From the IMG/VR virus record IMGVR_UViG_3300020178_000066, positions 1-31,885 of that record: a stretch of 31,885 bases of DNA. One strand, written 5' to 3'. The notes beneath the pieces are model-generated. The model did not search any database. It saw only the letters and a program-made list of their open reading frames with translations, and was not told the origin of the DNA. Of this stretch, positions 22,007 through 29,965 are shown in pieces; the stretch's first letter is position 1, and the number at the start of each line of letters is the position of its first letter. This DNA comes from a virus. The translations under genes and the position numbers were made by a program.

Positions 22007-22380
22007 TATAATATAACATTTCTATTTTCGTATGTTACAACTTGATAATCACTTGTGTAGCCGAGAGCACTTACTTTGCTTCTATTGTTATTTAAAATAG
22101 CAGCTACTAGCTGACTGAGTTTTACTTCGTCTAATCCTTTTAAACTATCCAACAATTCAAATATATTTTTATTTTCAGATTTGGCTTGTTGTAACAGTAC
22201 TGTAGTTATAGCAATAGCTGCACTTTCTTCAAACTTTCTTTTTTTAAAAAATCCCAACACACTATCAACTTCATTACTTGTGATCGATATTGATTTTGAA
22301 AAGTATCTATCAAAAAATGATTTTACTTCTGTTGCACTGTCCGTTGATTTATTAATACTTTTATCAGTTATACTACTCAT
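22006..22380 (-). CDS. Conserved hypothetical protein in the tail/packaging operon
   Basis: This is a 124-residue, mostly helical protein. A basic F-F-K-K-R-K-F-E-E-S-A-A near residue 45 is followed by a hydrophobic helix V-L-L-Q-Q-A-K. The C-terminal half has L-S-Q-L-V-A-A-I-L-N-N-N-R and a beta-like tail. I recall homologues in marine T4-like phages without function. It begins directly after the stop of the tube-like gene and overlaps gp4, so all three are probably translated together. Virion or assembly function is inferred from location only. Confidence 0.65.
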   Translation of the reverse strand: MSSITDKSINKSTDSATEVKSFFDRYFSKSISITSNEVDSVLGFFKKRKFEESAAIAITTVLLQQAKSENKNIFELLDSLKGLDEVKLSQLVAAILNNNRSKVSALGYTSDYQVVTYENRNVIL

Positions 22381-23664
22381 TTAACCACCTATAATATCTT
22401 CAAGAATACTAGTAAATGCTGCACCTTGTAATGTTGGATCTACTCTGTAGTTATCAACAACTGCTTGTTGCAGTTGAGATTGCTGAACTGTGTTTAAGTT
22501 ATCAAACAACTGTCCATTATCATTAAAAGAGTTTGCCGATCCTTGTGCTATTGCATAGTTTCGAAGTGCATTTCTAGCCAAGTCTCTTTGTTTAATAGTG
22601 CTAGTTCTCAACTCTCTCTCAGATATTTTTGGTTCTAACGCTGCATCAAGAAATGCTGTAGTTATAGCTGTTTGAGTTGAGTTTGTTGGAAAAAATGCAT
22701 TGTTGTTGAACGGAACTCTATTATTTGTTGTAACTGGAGTAGTTGAAAATGTTGATCTTAGATTGCGTTGTTGTTCGCTATTAAAATCAGTTATTCCTAT
22801 TGCTTCTAAAAATATATCAGTGAATACTTTTTTCCAACCTTCGTCTACTCCGGTTGTTTTGTTATCCGTTGACTCTGTACTAGTACTACTATATGGACTA
22901 GGTGATCTATCATAGTGTGCATTGTCTGCAAACCCTGCTGGCTCATCTAATCCTGTATATCCTCTATCATACAGTACAGTTTCATAATCAACACGCATGG
23001 TGTTTTTCATTACGCCTGACCCATCTGATTGATCTACTCTATCATGTTGCCATTCTCCTATGAGAGGATTCACAAGTGTAAAACTAGTAAAATGACTATC
23101 AGTGTTTTGATGATGAAGTTGGTGTATAGTTATGCTGTTAAAAAATGGATATGTTTTGCCTGCTCTGTTAAAACCATGTCTATAAGTATTTTGAGGCTCA
23201 CTATCGTATAAGCCAGTTTGATATGCACGTGGACGAGTTCCTTGATCGGCATAGTTGCCGTCTTCATAATAATATCTATAATAGGCTTCCCATAGCAGTG
23301 TTGTTAGACCTGCTGCATCGTCATGAAATTCAATATTAACAGGATTGTAGTTTATTCTTGTTTGAACTACTTTTTTTCTATTGTATTGATTCATAGTTTC
23401 TGTATTAATAGTATATGTTGGCAAGTCAGCAGCTGATGCTAGTATATTAAACTCACGTTTGTTTAATAAGTTGCTAACATTGTTACCAAGTGATTGTAAC
23501 GCTATTGGGTTTACATCTATTACAACATGATATAGGAATTTAACTTTAGGCGATAATCTAAAGTTATTGCGTCGATACAAGTTTGCAGCATGAGTAAAAT
23601 CACCCATTATACCTTTGTTGGTATCAAAATTGCTAAAGTTATCAAAGTTTCTATTTAACGGCAT
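22381..23664 (-). CDS. Tail-tube-like virion protein
   Basis: This 427-residue protein has a core that looks like the phage tube fold. Landmarks are L-P-T-Y-T-I-N-T-E-T-M-N-Q-Y-N near residue 82, P-V-N-I-E-F-H-D-D, L-V-N-P-L-I-G-E-W-Q-H and V-D-Y-E-T-V-L-Y. This is the pattern seen in gp19 and gp54-type proteins, and I recall related unnamed marine-phage proteins following gp19. A Ser/Thr-rich linker (residues of about 255-285) leads to a C-terminal Asn/Gln-rich helical part. A role as tube initiator or baseplate-tube junction is plausible but inferred. ATG 23664 has no ribosome site and a late motif four bases upstream; Met20 (23607) has AAAGGT before it and is an alternative start. Confidence 0.6.
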   Translation of the reverse strand: MPLNRNFDNFSNFDTNKGIMGDFTHAANLYRRNNFRLSPKVKFLYHVVIDVNPIALQSLGNNVSNLLNKREFNILASAADLPTYTINTETMNQYNRKKVVQTRINYNPVNIEFHDDAAGLTTLLWEAYYRYYYEDGNYADQGTRPRAYQTGLYDSEPQNTYRHGFNRAGKTYPFFNSITIHQLHHQNTDSHFTSFTLVNPLIGEWQHDRVDQSDGSGVMKNTMRVDYETVLYDRGYTGLDEPAGFADNAHYDRSPSPYSSTSTESTDNKTTGVDEGWKKVFTDIFLEAIGITDFNSEQQRNLRSTFSTTPVTTNNRVPFNNNAFFPTNSTQTAITTAFLDAALEPKISERELRTSTIKQRDLARNALRNYAIAQGSANSFNDNGQLFDNLNTVQQSQLQQAVVDNYRVDPTLQGAAFTSILEDIIGG

Positions 23665-23668
23665 AAAG

Positions 23669-23676
23669 TATTTATC
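23669..23676 (-). promoter_or_regulatory. Late promoter GATAAATA for the tube-like gene
   Basis: GATAAATA on the minus strand, four bases before ATG 23664, so the predicted mRNA start is at the start codon. It lies 28 bases after a strong hairpin that ends gp19 when read in the opposite direction of coordinates. Confidence 0.6.
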
Positions 23677-23703
23677 TTATATTTAAACAGCGCACATAAC
23701 AAA

Positions 23704-23726
23704 TAAGGAGCCCAATGGGCTCCTTA
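23704..23726 (-). terminator. Terminator after gp19
   Basis: TAAGGAGCCC (23704-23713) and GGGCTCCTTA (23717-23726) form a 10-bp stem with a 3-base loop. On the minus strand it is followed by TTTGTT. It ends the gp19 unit. Confidence 0.85.
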
Positions 23727-23752
23727 GAAGTCAAGCAATCTCTTAAATGTTA

Positions 23753-24391
23753 TTAAAGAGCGGCAGCGCCTGTGGCACCTGTGCCTGTTTCAGTATTTCG
23801 ATCTTGGAAGTTGTTAGGCGTTCCAACACCTACATTAAGTTGTACAGCGTTGTCGTATTGAATATTAAGAGCTACTGTCATTGCATCATTTGCTGAGTAA
23901 CTCATTGATCCGTAGTCAACACTTGTTAAATAGCAACCATACAGTTCCCAAGTTTCAAGTACAGCTGGAGTATTGGCGCCGTTGCCGCCGTCTAGTACTT
24001 CAATGCGTTGTGTAAACTTGTAGTCTTGTCCTGTAGCAGCACTAGACTGTTCAAAGAAATCAAACTGTTTCTGTAGTTGCTCGCCTACTGAACGTTGTAC
24101 GTTTCCGTTAACATCGTCACGTAAATTCATTGTAACTGCTTGCCATTCGTGCTTGCCAGCCATATAAATTTTACTATTGTACACATCAATCGGTATTTGT
24201 TGGAATGATATGTTTGGACGGGTTGCATCAATAACCTGTTTTGTTAATTCAGTTGTGTTGCCGGTAATACCGAAGTTTTCCAATGTTACACGGAAACGGT
24301 ATTGTAGTTTCGGCATTAGCAGACCCTGACTGCTTGCACTAGTATCGTTTGCTAACGGTACTGTTAAATTTAATAGAGTTGAGATTGCCAT
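23753..24391 (-). CDS. 19: gp19 tail tube protein
   Basis: This 212-residue protein matches the gp19 tail tube family (T4 gp19, 163 residues), with a longer N- and C-terminus. Landmarks are Y-R-F-R-V-T-L near residue 31, T-K-Q-V-I-D-A-T-R-P-N-I near residue 65 and W-E-L-Y-G-C-Y-L-T-S-V-D-Y. Tubes built from hexamers of this protein form the inner channel under the sheath. It directly follows gp18, as in T4. AAGGAG lies upstream of ATG 24391 and a late motif 22 bases before. The C-terminus is Gly/Ala/Thr-rich and probably flexible. Hairpins on both sides make it a separate transcription unit, as expected for a highly needed protein. Confidence 0.93.
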   Translation of the reverse strand: MAISTLLNLTVPLANDTSASSQGLLMPKLQYRFRVTLENFGITGNTTELTKQVIDATRPNISFQQIPIDVYNSKIYMAGKHEWQAVTMNLRDDVNGNVQRSVGEQLQKQFDFFEQSSAATGQDYKFTQRIEVLDGGNGANTPAVLETWELYGCYLTSVDYGSMSYSANDAMTVALNIQYDNAVQLNVGVGTPNNFQDRNTETGTGATGAAAL

Positions 24392-24413
24392 CTATGTTTC
24401 TCCTTATCACATG

Positions 24414-24421
24414 TATTTATC
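24414..24421 (-). promoter_or_regulatory. Late promoter GATAAATA for gp19
   Basis: GATAAATA on the minus strand, 22 bases before ATG 24391, which has its own AAGGAG site. It lies just after the gp18 hairpin. Confidence 0.65.
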
Positions 24422-24425
24422 ATTT

Positions 24426-24451
24426 GTAGGGGGATTTTATTTTCCCCCTAC
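24426..24451 (-). terminator. Hairpin between gp18 and gp19
   Basis: GTAGGGGGA (24426-24434) and TCCCCCTAC (24443-24451) form a 9-bp GC-rich stem with an 8-base loop. No T-run follows on the minus strand, so it may be a weak terminator or an mRNA 3'-end protector. Confidence 0.65.
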
Positions 24452-24460
24452 TTTAATGAC

Positions 24461-27400
24461 TTATAACCCTGCGATTTCTCCTGTGTTTTTGATACGCAAC
24501 GGTATGTAGATAAACTCTACTGCTTTGACTGGTTCAATAGCAATATCTACGTACAACTCGTTTCTATCAATTCTCGCTGGTGTGTTGTTTGATTCGTCAC
24601 ACACAACTAAGAAGTCATATAGAGCTCTTAGTCCCACTAGTTCAACCATTAAACTTTCTACCTGTGCTTTGATTTCATCACGTGTGATTTTATCATTTGG
24701 TTCAAATAGATATGGTTTTGTTAACTGATTCAACTGACTACGTAAGTACACTACAAGTCTTGCAACGTTGACTCTATCAAGAGCACTTGCATTTCTTGCA
24801 CGAGTTTTTTGTCCAAATACAACTAGCCCAGCACCTGTTAAGAATGTGATAGGGTTGACGTTGTTTTGATACAATGTATCTCGTTGTCCTTCGTTTAGTG
24901 CTGATGCAACAAACTCGCCTTCGCCGTTGATGTAACCTGTTGAAGTTGCATTTGTAACTCCACCACGTCTTGTACCTGCTGGTGCAAACCATGGATACGC
25001 AACTTGGTCATTTAGTGCGAAAGTACGTAGTACCATATGACTTGACGGAACAACTACATTGTTGCCTGCATTATCACTAGTAAATCCACTTGGGTAATAA
25101 ACACCCATGTACTCATCTCTACTTACAAGTCCGTTATCATTATCTTCAACAACTGTATTAACGTTGGTTGCCCATTCGTTAAGAGAAGTTGCATCTGGTG
25201 TTAAACGGAAAGGTGAATCACCGATAACAAATGCTGTTAGGCCTCTGTCATAGTTTAGTGTAATCATTTCTCCGATTAGCTCTGGATAACCTGGTGTTGC
25301 CATTAAGTTAAAGATGCGTGATTCGTTGTCGCGAATGTCCTGGTTTTCGTTTAGCATTGCTTGTAGTTTTTGTACTACAACTTTACGCTGTGCCTTACGT
25401 CCAAAACTACCTGAGCCATCTGCTTCATTAGCTGATTCAGTAACCCAACGATGCGGATAATATGCTGACATTGACTCGTCACCAAAACGTTCATTGTCTG
25501 CTGCTAAGTCTACATAGTTACGCTCAAAACGCTTAACATTAAAGCCACTTCTACGTAGATTCCAAAGTATCATGCCTTTTGGATATAGTGCTGGATCTGG
25601 ACAATCTACATCTACAAAGTTACTAGTAATCAGATTAGCAATAGTACCTGCTGTACTACTGTTTGCACCTGCTGTGTTGTAACGTGCATCTGCAAATAGT
25701 ACACCATTTTCAGTTGTTTGATCTGTTGTATCTAGTTCAACCCAACTGTTTAGTGTATTGTTCCAACGATAGATTCTTGGAAAGTTTTCAAGATCTGCTG
25801 TACTAATCCAAATATCGCCTGTTACAAGATTGCCACCGTCTGAACGATCTCCGTCTACTGGTTCACTTGCAGCAACAATCGGACCTTCTGGGTCTGGAGC
25901 ATTTGCAGGTGTAGCATCGTAATATGGTGAATCGCTGTTTAAGTATCCAACCCATTTATCGCCATCATGTACCATGATATCAACTTCGTCAACTACACTG
26001 TTATACCATAATGCGCCGTCTGCTGCAAGAGCAGTTGGAGCATCATTACTTGCTGTATAAGTTAGTTCTTTCCAAAGTGTCGCAATGTATGCGTTTGACA
26101 ATCCAGTTGGCGAATCGTAAAAGTTTGCAGTTCCTGATTTTGTTGAGTAGTTCCAAGCAGTAAATGCATCTGTTAATGGAGTATTTGCACCATCTACAAA
26201 TCTAATGTCGCCGCCGATTGCATGTGTTATTACAACTCTGTTGCTTGAATCAACACTAGCAGTAACATTAACTAACCCTGCTGCGTTAATAGCTGCTGCC
26301 ATTAAATCTGCATCGCTTGATGCACCTGTTGCAGTGAATACAATATTTACTACTGTACTTAATGTTGCACTTCCTTTTACAGTCTCTTGAATAGTAAAAT
26401 CGTTGCCGCCTGATGTAAATGTAGTACTATCAACTATACCACTAGTAATAGTTGTTGCACCTGTAGCATTACGCTTGTAAAGAGTGAAGTTGGCTAGATT
26501 TGTTGCACTTTCTGTAACATTTGCCATTGCATAAACATTAAGCGATGTTAGATTTGCACCACCACCTGTTTTATCTAATCCAACTAGTGCTGCCGAGTTT
26601 GAAGTATATATTGGTGTGCTTACTGCATCCCATAGTTCAGTTGAACCATTCCATACTTTTGTTTTCCAATCTGCGCCACTGTTTGGTGTAGTTGTTTTAA
26701 CCCATACACTTCCTGTTGGACGAGATACAGAGTCTGCTGTTTTCCATTCTGGAACGCTTGTGTGAGCTGTTGCTTGATGTGCTGGAGGATAATATGTTCC
26801 AGCAGCAATACCTGCATCAGTTAGTGGTGTTCCTGTACCGTTACCAAGAACAATGTTTGAATGTGTTGCGCCAGTATTTTTAAATACTAATCTATTATCT
26901 ACTGCCTCTGCTGTGATTCCAACTGCACCCAGTGCTATATTAATATCACTTACAGCTGAAGCAAGGCTAGTTCCTGTTAACGTAACTGTTACACTAAGAC
27001 CTTCTGCAGATCCAATAGTGATAGTATCATTTACTGTAAATGTTGGAGTACCTGCTGTACCGGTTACTGAAGGCCAACTGCCTTTCCAATCTGCACTACC
27101 AACCTGTACCCAAGTACCTGAAGTATTTTTATACCATGTGCGGATAATAGTTGAAACTGCTACAACTGCGTAGTCGCCAATTGCGCCAACTGCACCTTTT
27201 GGAGCAAACGGAGATGATCCTGTAGTTTGTGTTGTATCAGTAATAACAGTTGGTGTTTTGTTAGTAAATGTTTGACCAACTTTGTTAGTTGCTGATTCAG
27301 CACTGCCGTTCCATTCAAAAACACCAAACTTTGTTACTTGAGTATCTAACCAGTAAGTTCCATTTGCCGGGTTTGCAGTTGTTGGCGTTGAACTAGCTGA

Positions 27401-27757
27401 TATTGCTGTAAGGTCAATATCTGCTCTTACTACATACGCTCTGTTGCTTACGCCTAAATATGAATATGCTGCCTGTAACCCGTATTCATTTTGTTCTCCG
27501 CCATGAATAGGATTGTTGTTAGCATCTGTATAAAATGTAGGATCACCAAACGTATCTACTAGATCTCGCTGCGATGTTAGTAGGTATGGTTTACCTGCAT
27601 TGGCTTTTTGAGTTCCTGGTGCAACACCAGTTCCTGCGCCGTTTAGTTTATTTTCGCCTGTTGCGACAAATATTATAGGTACTGTGCCCGGTTCTGCTGG
27701 AGTGTAAAAACTCTCATCAATAACGCTGACCTCTACACCTGGTGAAGTTAATGCCAT
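24461..27757 (-). CDS. 18: gp18 tail sheath protein with a large internal insertion
   Basis: At 1098 residues this is far longer than T4 gp18 (659). The N-terminus (S-P-G-V-E-V, then Y-L-L-T-S near residue 58) and the C-terminal ~400 residues (from A-N-L-I-T-S-N-F, with P-K-G-M-I-L-W-N-L near 727 and L-V-V-C-D-E-S-N-N-T near the end) are sheath core. Residues of about 120-690 are an insertion. It holds about five short W-rich units (pattern G-x-x-W...W, near 134, 208, 350, 582 and 648) and two related Thr/Ala-rich domains (near 240-320 and 450-530). These are likely surface decoration domains on the outside of the sheath. AGGAG lies about ten bases before ATG 27757. Confidence 0.95.
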   Translation of the reverse strand: MALTSPGVEVSVIDESFYTPAEPGTVPIIFVATGENKLNGAGTGVAPGTQKANAGKPYLLTSQRDLVDTFGDPTFYTDANNNPIHGGEQNEYGLQAAYSYLGVSNRAYVVRADIDLTAISASSTPTTANPANGTYWLDTQVTKFGVFEWNGSAESATNKVGQTFTNKTPTVITDTTQTTGSSPFAPKGAVGAIGDYAVVAVSTIIRTWYKNTSGTWVQVGSADWKGSWPSVTGTAGTPTFTVNDTITIGSAEGLSVTVTLTGTSLASAVSDINIALGAVGITAEAVDNRLVFKNTGATHSNIVLGNGTGTPLTDAGIAAGTYYPPAHQATAHTSVPEWKTADSVSRPTGSVWVKTTTPNSGADWKTKVWNGSTELWDAVSTPIYTSNSAALVGLDKTGGGANLTSLNVYAMANVTESATNLANFTLYKRNATGATTITSGIVDSTTFTSGGNDFTIQETVKGSATLSTVVNIVFTATGASSDADLMAAAINAAGLVNVTASVDSSNRVVITHAIGGDIRFVDGANTPLTDAFTAWNYSTKSGTANFYDSPTGLSNAYIATLWKELTYTASNDAPTALAADGALWYNSVVDEVDIMVHDGDKWVGYLNSDSPYYDATPANAPDPEGPIVAASEPVDGDRSDGGNLVTGDIWISTADLENFPRIYRWNNTLNSWVELDTTDQTTENGVLFADARYNTAGANSSTAGTIANLITSNFVDVDCPDPALYPKGMILWNLRRSGFNVKRFERNYVDLAADNERFGDESMSAYYPHRWVTESANEADGSGSFGRKAQRKVVVQKLQAMLNENQDIRDNESRIFNLMATPGYPELIGEMITLNYDRGLTAFVIGDSPFRLTPDATSLNEWATNVNTVVEDNDNGLVSRDEYMGVYYPSGFTSDNAGNNVVVPSSHMVLRTFALNDQVAYPWFAPAGTRRGGVTNATSTGYINGEGEFVASALNEGQRDTLYQNNVNPITFLTGAGLVVFGQKTRARNASALDRVNVARLVVYLRSQLNQLTKPYLFEPNDKITRDEIKAQVESLMVELVGLRALYDFLVVCDESNNTPARIDRNELYVDIAIEPVKAVEFIYIPLRIKNTGEIAGL

Positions 27758-27792
27758 TTTAAATTTCTCCTGTAAAGTGTTTCACTTACAAC

Positions 27793-27800
27793 TATTTAGC
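27793..27800 (-). promoter_or_regulatory. Late promoter GCTAAATA for gp18
   Basis: GCTAAATA on the minus strand (six of eight to TATAAATA), 35 bases before ATG 27757, which has AGGAG. The same GCTAAATA form precedes gp14. Confidence 0.5.
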
Positions 27801-27832
27801 AGATCGCCGGAGAAAAAGGCGGTTTTTAGGGG

Positions 27833-28333
27833 TTAAGTACGTATATAACTCATAAGTTCACCTACATTAAAATATAAATCGTCAAGACTTCCGTTGTTGT
27901 CAATAGTAAAATCAGCCATCCATTGTTCAAGGCTCATACTATTTCTACGTTCAGGAGGTAAGTAATCACTACGATCAACCCATATACAATAGTCGAACAC
28001 ACCTGTGTTTTTCATAGCGTGAAATTCTTTTTTATTTCGAAGCCCACAATAGATATCATAGGCTGCAAACATCTCTCTACCTAGAGTCGCTGCATCAGGA
28101 ACATTATAATCGCAGATAGCATCATACCATTCTGCTCGGTGATTATGCCTGTCAGCGTAACACTGTTCTTCATTATCATATCCATACTTGTCCTTTAACT
28201 GATCGTAAATAAACAACTTGGAGCAAAACTGACTACTGCTCTCAAAACTATAACCATACGTATCTCTTAATATTTCGCACACAGTATCTTTACCGTGTCG
28301 GCCGTGGCCAATAACTAGTAACTTTTTCTTCAT
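27833..28333 (-). CDS. P-loop nucleoside monophosphate kinase-like protein
   Basis: This 166-residue protein begins with a Walker A loop G-H-G-R-H-G-K-D-T at residues 9-17, typical of deoxynucleoside monophosphate kinases such as T4 gp1 (241 residues) and related dephospho-CoA-kinase-like folds. A later F-D-Y-C-I-W-V-D-R-S is the expected core strand with W-V-D-R. It is shorter than T4 gp1, so the lid or substrate part is reduced. Such a kinase would feed dNTP synthesis. Since the P-loop starts at residue 9, ATG 28333 must be the start, yet it has no ribosome site and a sigma70-like promoter ends six bases upstream. It interrupts the structural block, so it is probably expressed early. Confidence 0.72.
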   Translation of the reverse strand: MKKKLLVIGHGRHGKDTVCEILRDTYGYSFESSSQFCSKLFIYDQLKDKYGYDNEEQCYADRHNHRAEWYDAICDYNVPDAATLGREMFAAYDIYCGLRNKKEFHAMKNTGVFDYCIWVDRSDYLPPERRNSMSLEQWMADFTIDNNGSLDDLYFNVGELMSYIRT

Positions 28334-28339
28334 AAGTTT

Positions 28340-28368
28340 AATATAGCATATTATTTAGACTTTGTCAA
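28340..28368 (-). promoter_or_regulatory. Sigma70-like promoter of the kinase gene
   Basis: Minus-strand TTGACA (28368-28363, perfect), a 17-base spacer, TATATT (28345-28340, five of six). Six bases then separate the -10 box from ATG 28333. The -35 box is within the last codons of the SGNH gene. Confidence 0.75.
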
Positions 28369-29178
28369 TATCCATTTTGAAAAAAGATCTGCCCAATCAA
28401 TGTGTGCTTGTTCGAGAGGATGGTCTGATTCTTTTCCACGTTTGTATTTGTTTTTTGTTGCCCAGTTATGAAATCCAAGGCCATCTTCTTTGTGTACATT
28501 ATTAGGAAGATCCAATCTTGCGATCATGTCTTGTAAAAACACATTGTCTTGATTTAATAACTCTGGTTCTATATCTTTAAATGCCGACGTAAAAAAATAT
28601 TTAATATTATGATTCTCAAGCCAGTTTGTTAAATATTCAAGTTGCTGTAGTGGATAATATACATGGTTATCGTGCGTGTCACGTCTAGCATAAAACTCTA
28701 CGTGTGTTCGTGTTAAATGTTCTGACGCCCACATTTGTCTTCTACTGTACAACATTTCATTTGAATAACCTCTAGTCTTACCGTCTCCGTCTGAAGGCAA
28801 TGAAGTTAAAAATCTATCTTCGTGAGTTTTTATTTTTCTACCTGCAGGATATATACTAGGATATTCTCTGCGTAAAATACTTGTCCACATTACAACTACA
28901 ACAATGTCTTCTGGTTTGTGTATTTTTAAATGGCGGCGAGTTTGATATATTACACGTCTAACTATACTGCCGTAATCTGCACCTGGCACAGCAGTATTAT
29001 CAACTGTTGCATTGGGAAACATTTTTTCTTGAAGCAAGTTTGGCCATGCAGTATAGCTTATCTCGTAGCATATTCCTTTATGAATACGATCCCAACTTTC
29101 GTCTGCAAGTTCAGAGCCTGCTGTAAAACTACAACCTCCTGCTATTACTTTTTTGATATTAGTAAATCTGTTATCCAA
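28351..29178 (-). CDS. SGNH/GDSL-hydrolase-like protein
   Basis: This 275-residue protein has G-G-C-S17-F-T-A-G near the N-terminus, corresponding to the GDS nucleophile block. N-T-A-V-P-G-A follows near residue 61 as the Gly/Asn block, and D252-H-P-L-E-Q-A-H259 near the end as the candidate D-x-x-H block. Proteins of this type with G-C-S-F-T are common in marine phages; their substrates are unknown, with esterase or deacetylase action on glycans a guess. It starts at TTG 29178, within the last eight bases of gp13, with GGA seven bases upstream. Its location just downstream of the neck gene suggests late expression. Confidence 0.68.
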   Translation of the reverse strand: MDNRFTNIKKVIAGGCSFTAGSELADESWDRIHKGICYEISYTAWPNLLQEKMFPNATVDNTAVPGADYGSIVRRVIYQTRRHLKIHKPEDIVVVVMWTSILRREYPSIYPAGRKIKTHEDRFLTSLPSDGDGKTRGYSNEMLYSRRQMWASEHLTRTHVEFYARRDTHDNHVYYPLQQLEYLTNWLENHNIKYFFTSAFKDIEPELLNQDNVFLQDMIARLDLPNNVHKEDGLGFHNWATKNKYKRGKESDHPLEQAHIDWADLFSKWILTKSK

Positions 29179-29929
29179 TTAAAAATCCGTAGCCAACACC
29201 ACCTGCAACAGACATAGCTAAGTCGTTGTCAAGTTTTTCCATTTCTTGTTGAGCTTCGGCTTTAAGTGAATCACCGTTAAGTGTAGTGCCGCCACCAGGG
29301 CCAGCAATAGTAGCAAACTTACTACGTGCTTCACCTAACATATATTTACAGTTAGCAAGAGTATATTCCTTAATCCATTGAAATGCTTTGTAGTCTTTGT
29401 ACAACTCAAAGTCAGGTCTATGATTATAACAATACAGCAATACTTCTTCCTCAGCTCTTGGTCTTGTTAATATAGTTAGTTTTTTTGTACTAGTGTTCCA
29501 AACAAATTCGATAAAACTACCGAACATTCTTCCTACTAGTTCTTGTTGTTGAGCAAAGAAATCGTATGTAGCAAGTCCGCCTATGCCGCTACCTGCCAAC
29601 AAGTATGTGTTTGTATAAGCAAGGTTAAACGGTTCAAATGTTGTTCCGCCACTGTTGCCACCAAGTCTACTTCCTACACTACGTCTATGAACTTTACGTA
29701 CCTCGATTATTTCATTAGGTAGTGTATATGCATTTACATCTTCGGTTAGTGCAAGAGTAATATAACTTTCTTCAACGCTGTTTTCGCTGCGTTGTCTATA
29801 TCGTGCAGTTGCTTTTCCTAGTGCAGTTTCGTAGTGTATAGGATCTAGTTCTACATCTACCATTCCGCCACCTAGAAAGGCATTTACGTAATCAAATATT
29901 TCTTGTTTCTGTGTTGTAAGTTCGGCCAT
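29171..29929 (-). CDS. 13: gp13-type neck protein
   Basis: This 252-residue protein resembles the neck protein gp13 of marine T4-like phages; T4 gp13 is 309. Landmarks are L-G-G-G-M-V-D-V-E-L-D-P near residue 20, Y-R-Q-R-S near 40, Y-T-L-P-N-E-I near 72, and a later W-I-K-E-Y-T-L-A-N-C-K-Y-M-L-G-E-A-R. The end, G-Y-G-F-L-I-G, is characteristic in my memory of the family. Neck proteins gp13 and gp14 close the packaged head and dock the tail; gp14 is encoded divergently next to it. GGAG lies eight bases before ATG 29929, and a late motif 16 bases upstream. Confidence 0.75.
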   Translation of the reverse strand: MAELTTQKQEIFDYVNAFLGGGMVDVELDPIHYETALGKATARYRQRSENSVEESYITLALTEDVNAYTLPNEIIEVRKVHRRSVGSRLGGNSGGTTFEPFNLAYTNTYLLAGSGIGGLATYDFFAQQQELVGRMFGSFIEFVWNTSTKKLTILTRPRAEEEVLLYCYNHRPDFELYKDYKAFQWIKEYTLANCKYMLGEARSKFATIAGPGGGTTLNGDSLKAEAQQEMEKLDNDLAMSVAGGVGYGFLIG

Positions 29930-29945
29930 AGTTTGTCTCCACTAG

Positions 29946-29960
29946 TATTTATGCTAAATA
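29946..29960. promoter_or_regulatory. Back-to-back late promoters for gp13 and gp14
   Basis: CATAAATA on the minus strand (29953-29946) and GCTAAATA on the plus strand (29953-29960) share one base and form the near-palindrome TATTTATGCTAAATA. The first serves gp13 with a 16-base gap, the second gp14 with a 5-base gap. This is the only intergenic region between the two operons. Confidence 0.6.
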
Positions 29961-29965
29961 TACAT

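Noticed and set aside
24777-24992. A 71-codon minus-strand frame within the sheath gene
   Set aside because: It lies in another frame inside the conserved sheath core, is Arg/Cys-rich without family features, and has no supporting signals.
27805-27821. CGCC...GGCG hairpin between the kinase gene and gp18
   Set aside because: The stem is only about four bases. The T-run is on the plus-strand side, where no gene ends, so it is not a convincing terminator for the minus-strand genes.
29903-29965. An upstream extension of the gp14 frame by 21 residues
   Set aside because: It overlaps the start of gp13 and its ribosome site, and both late promoters; the family-like start is the ATG at 29966.
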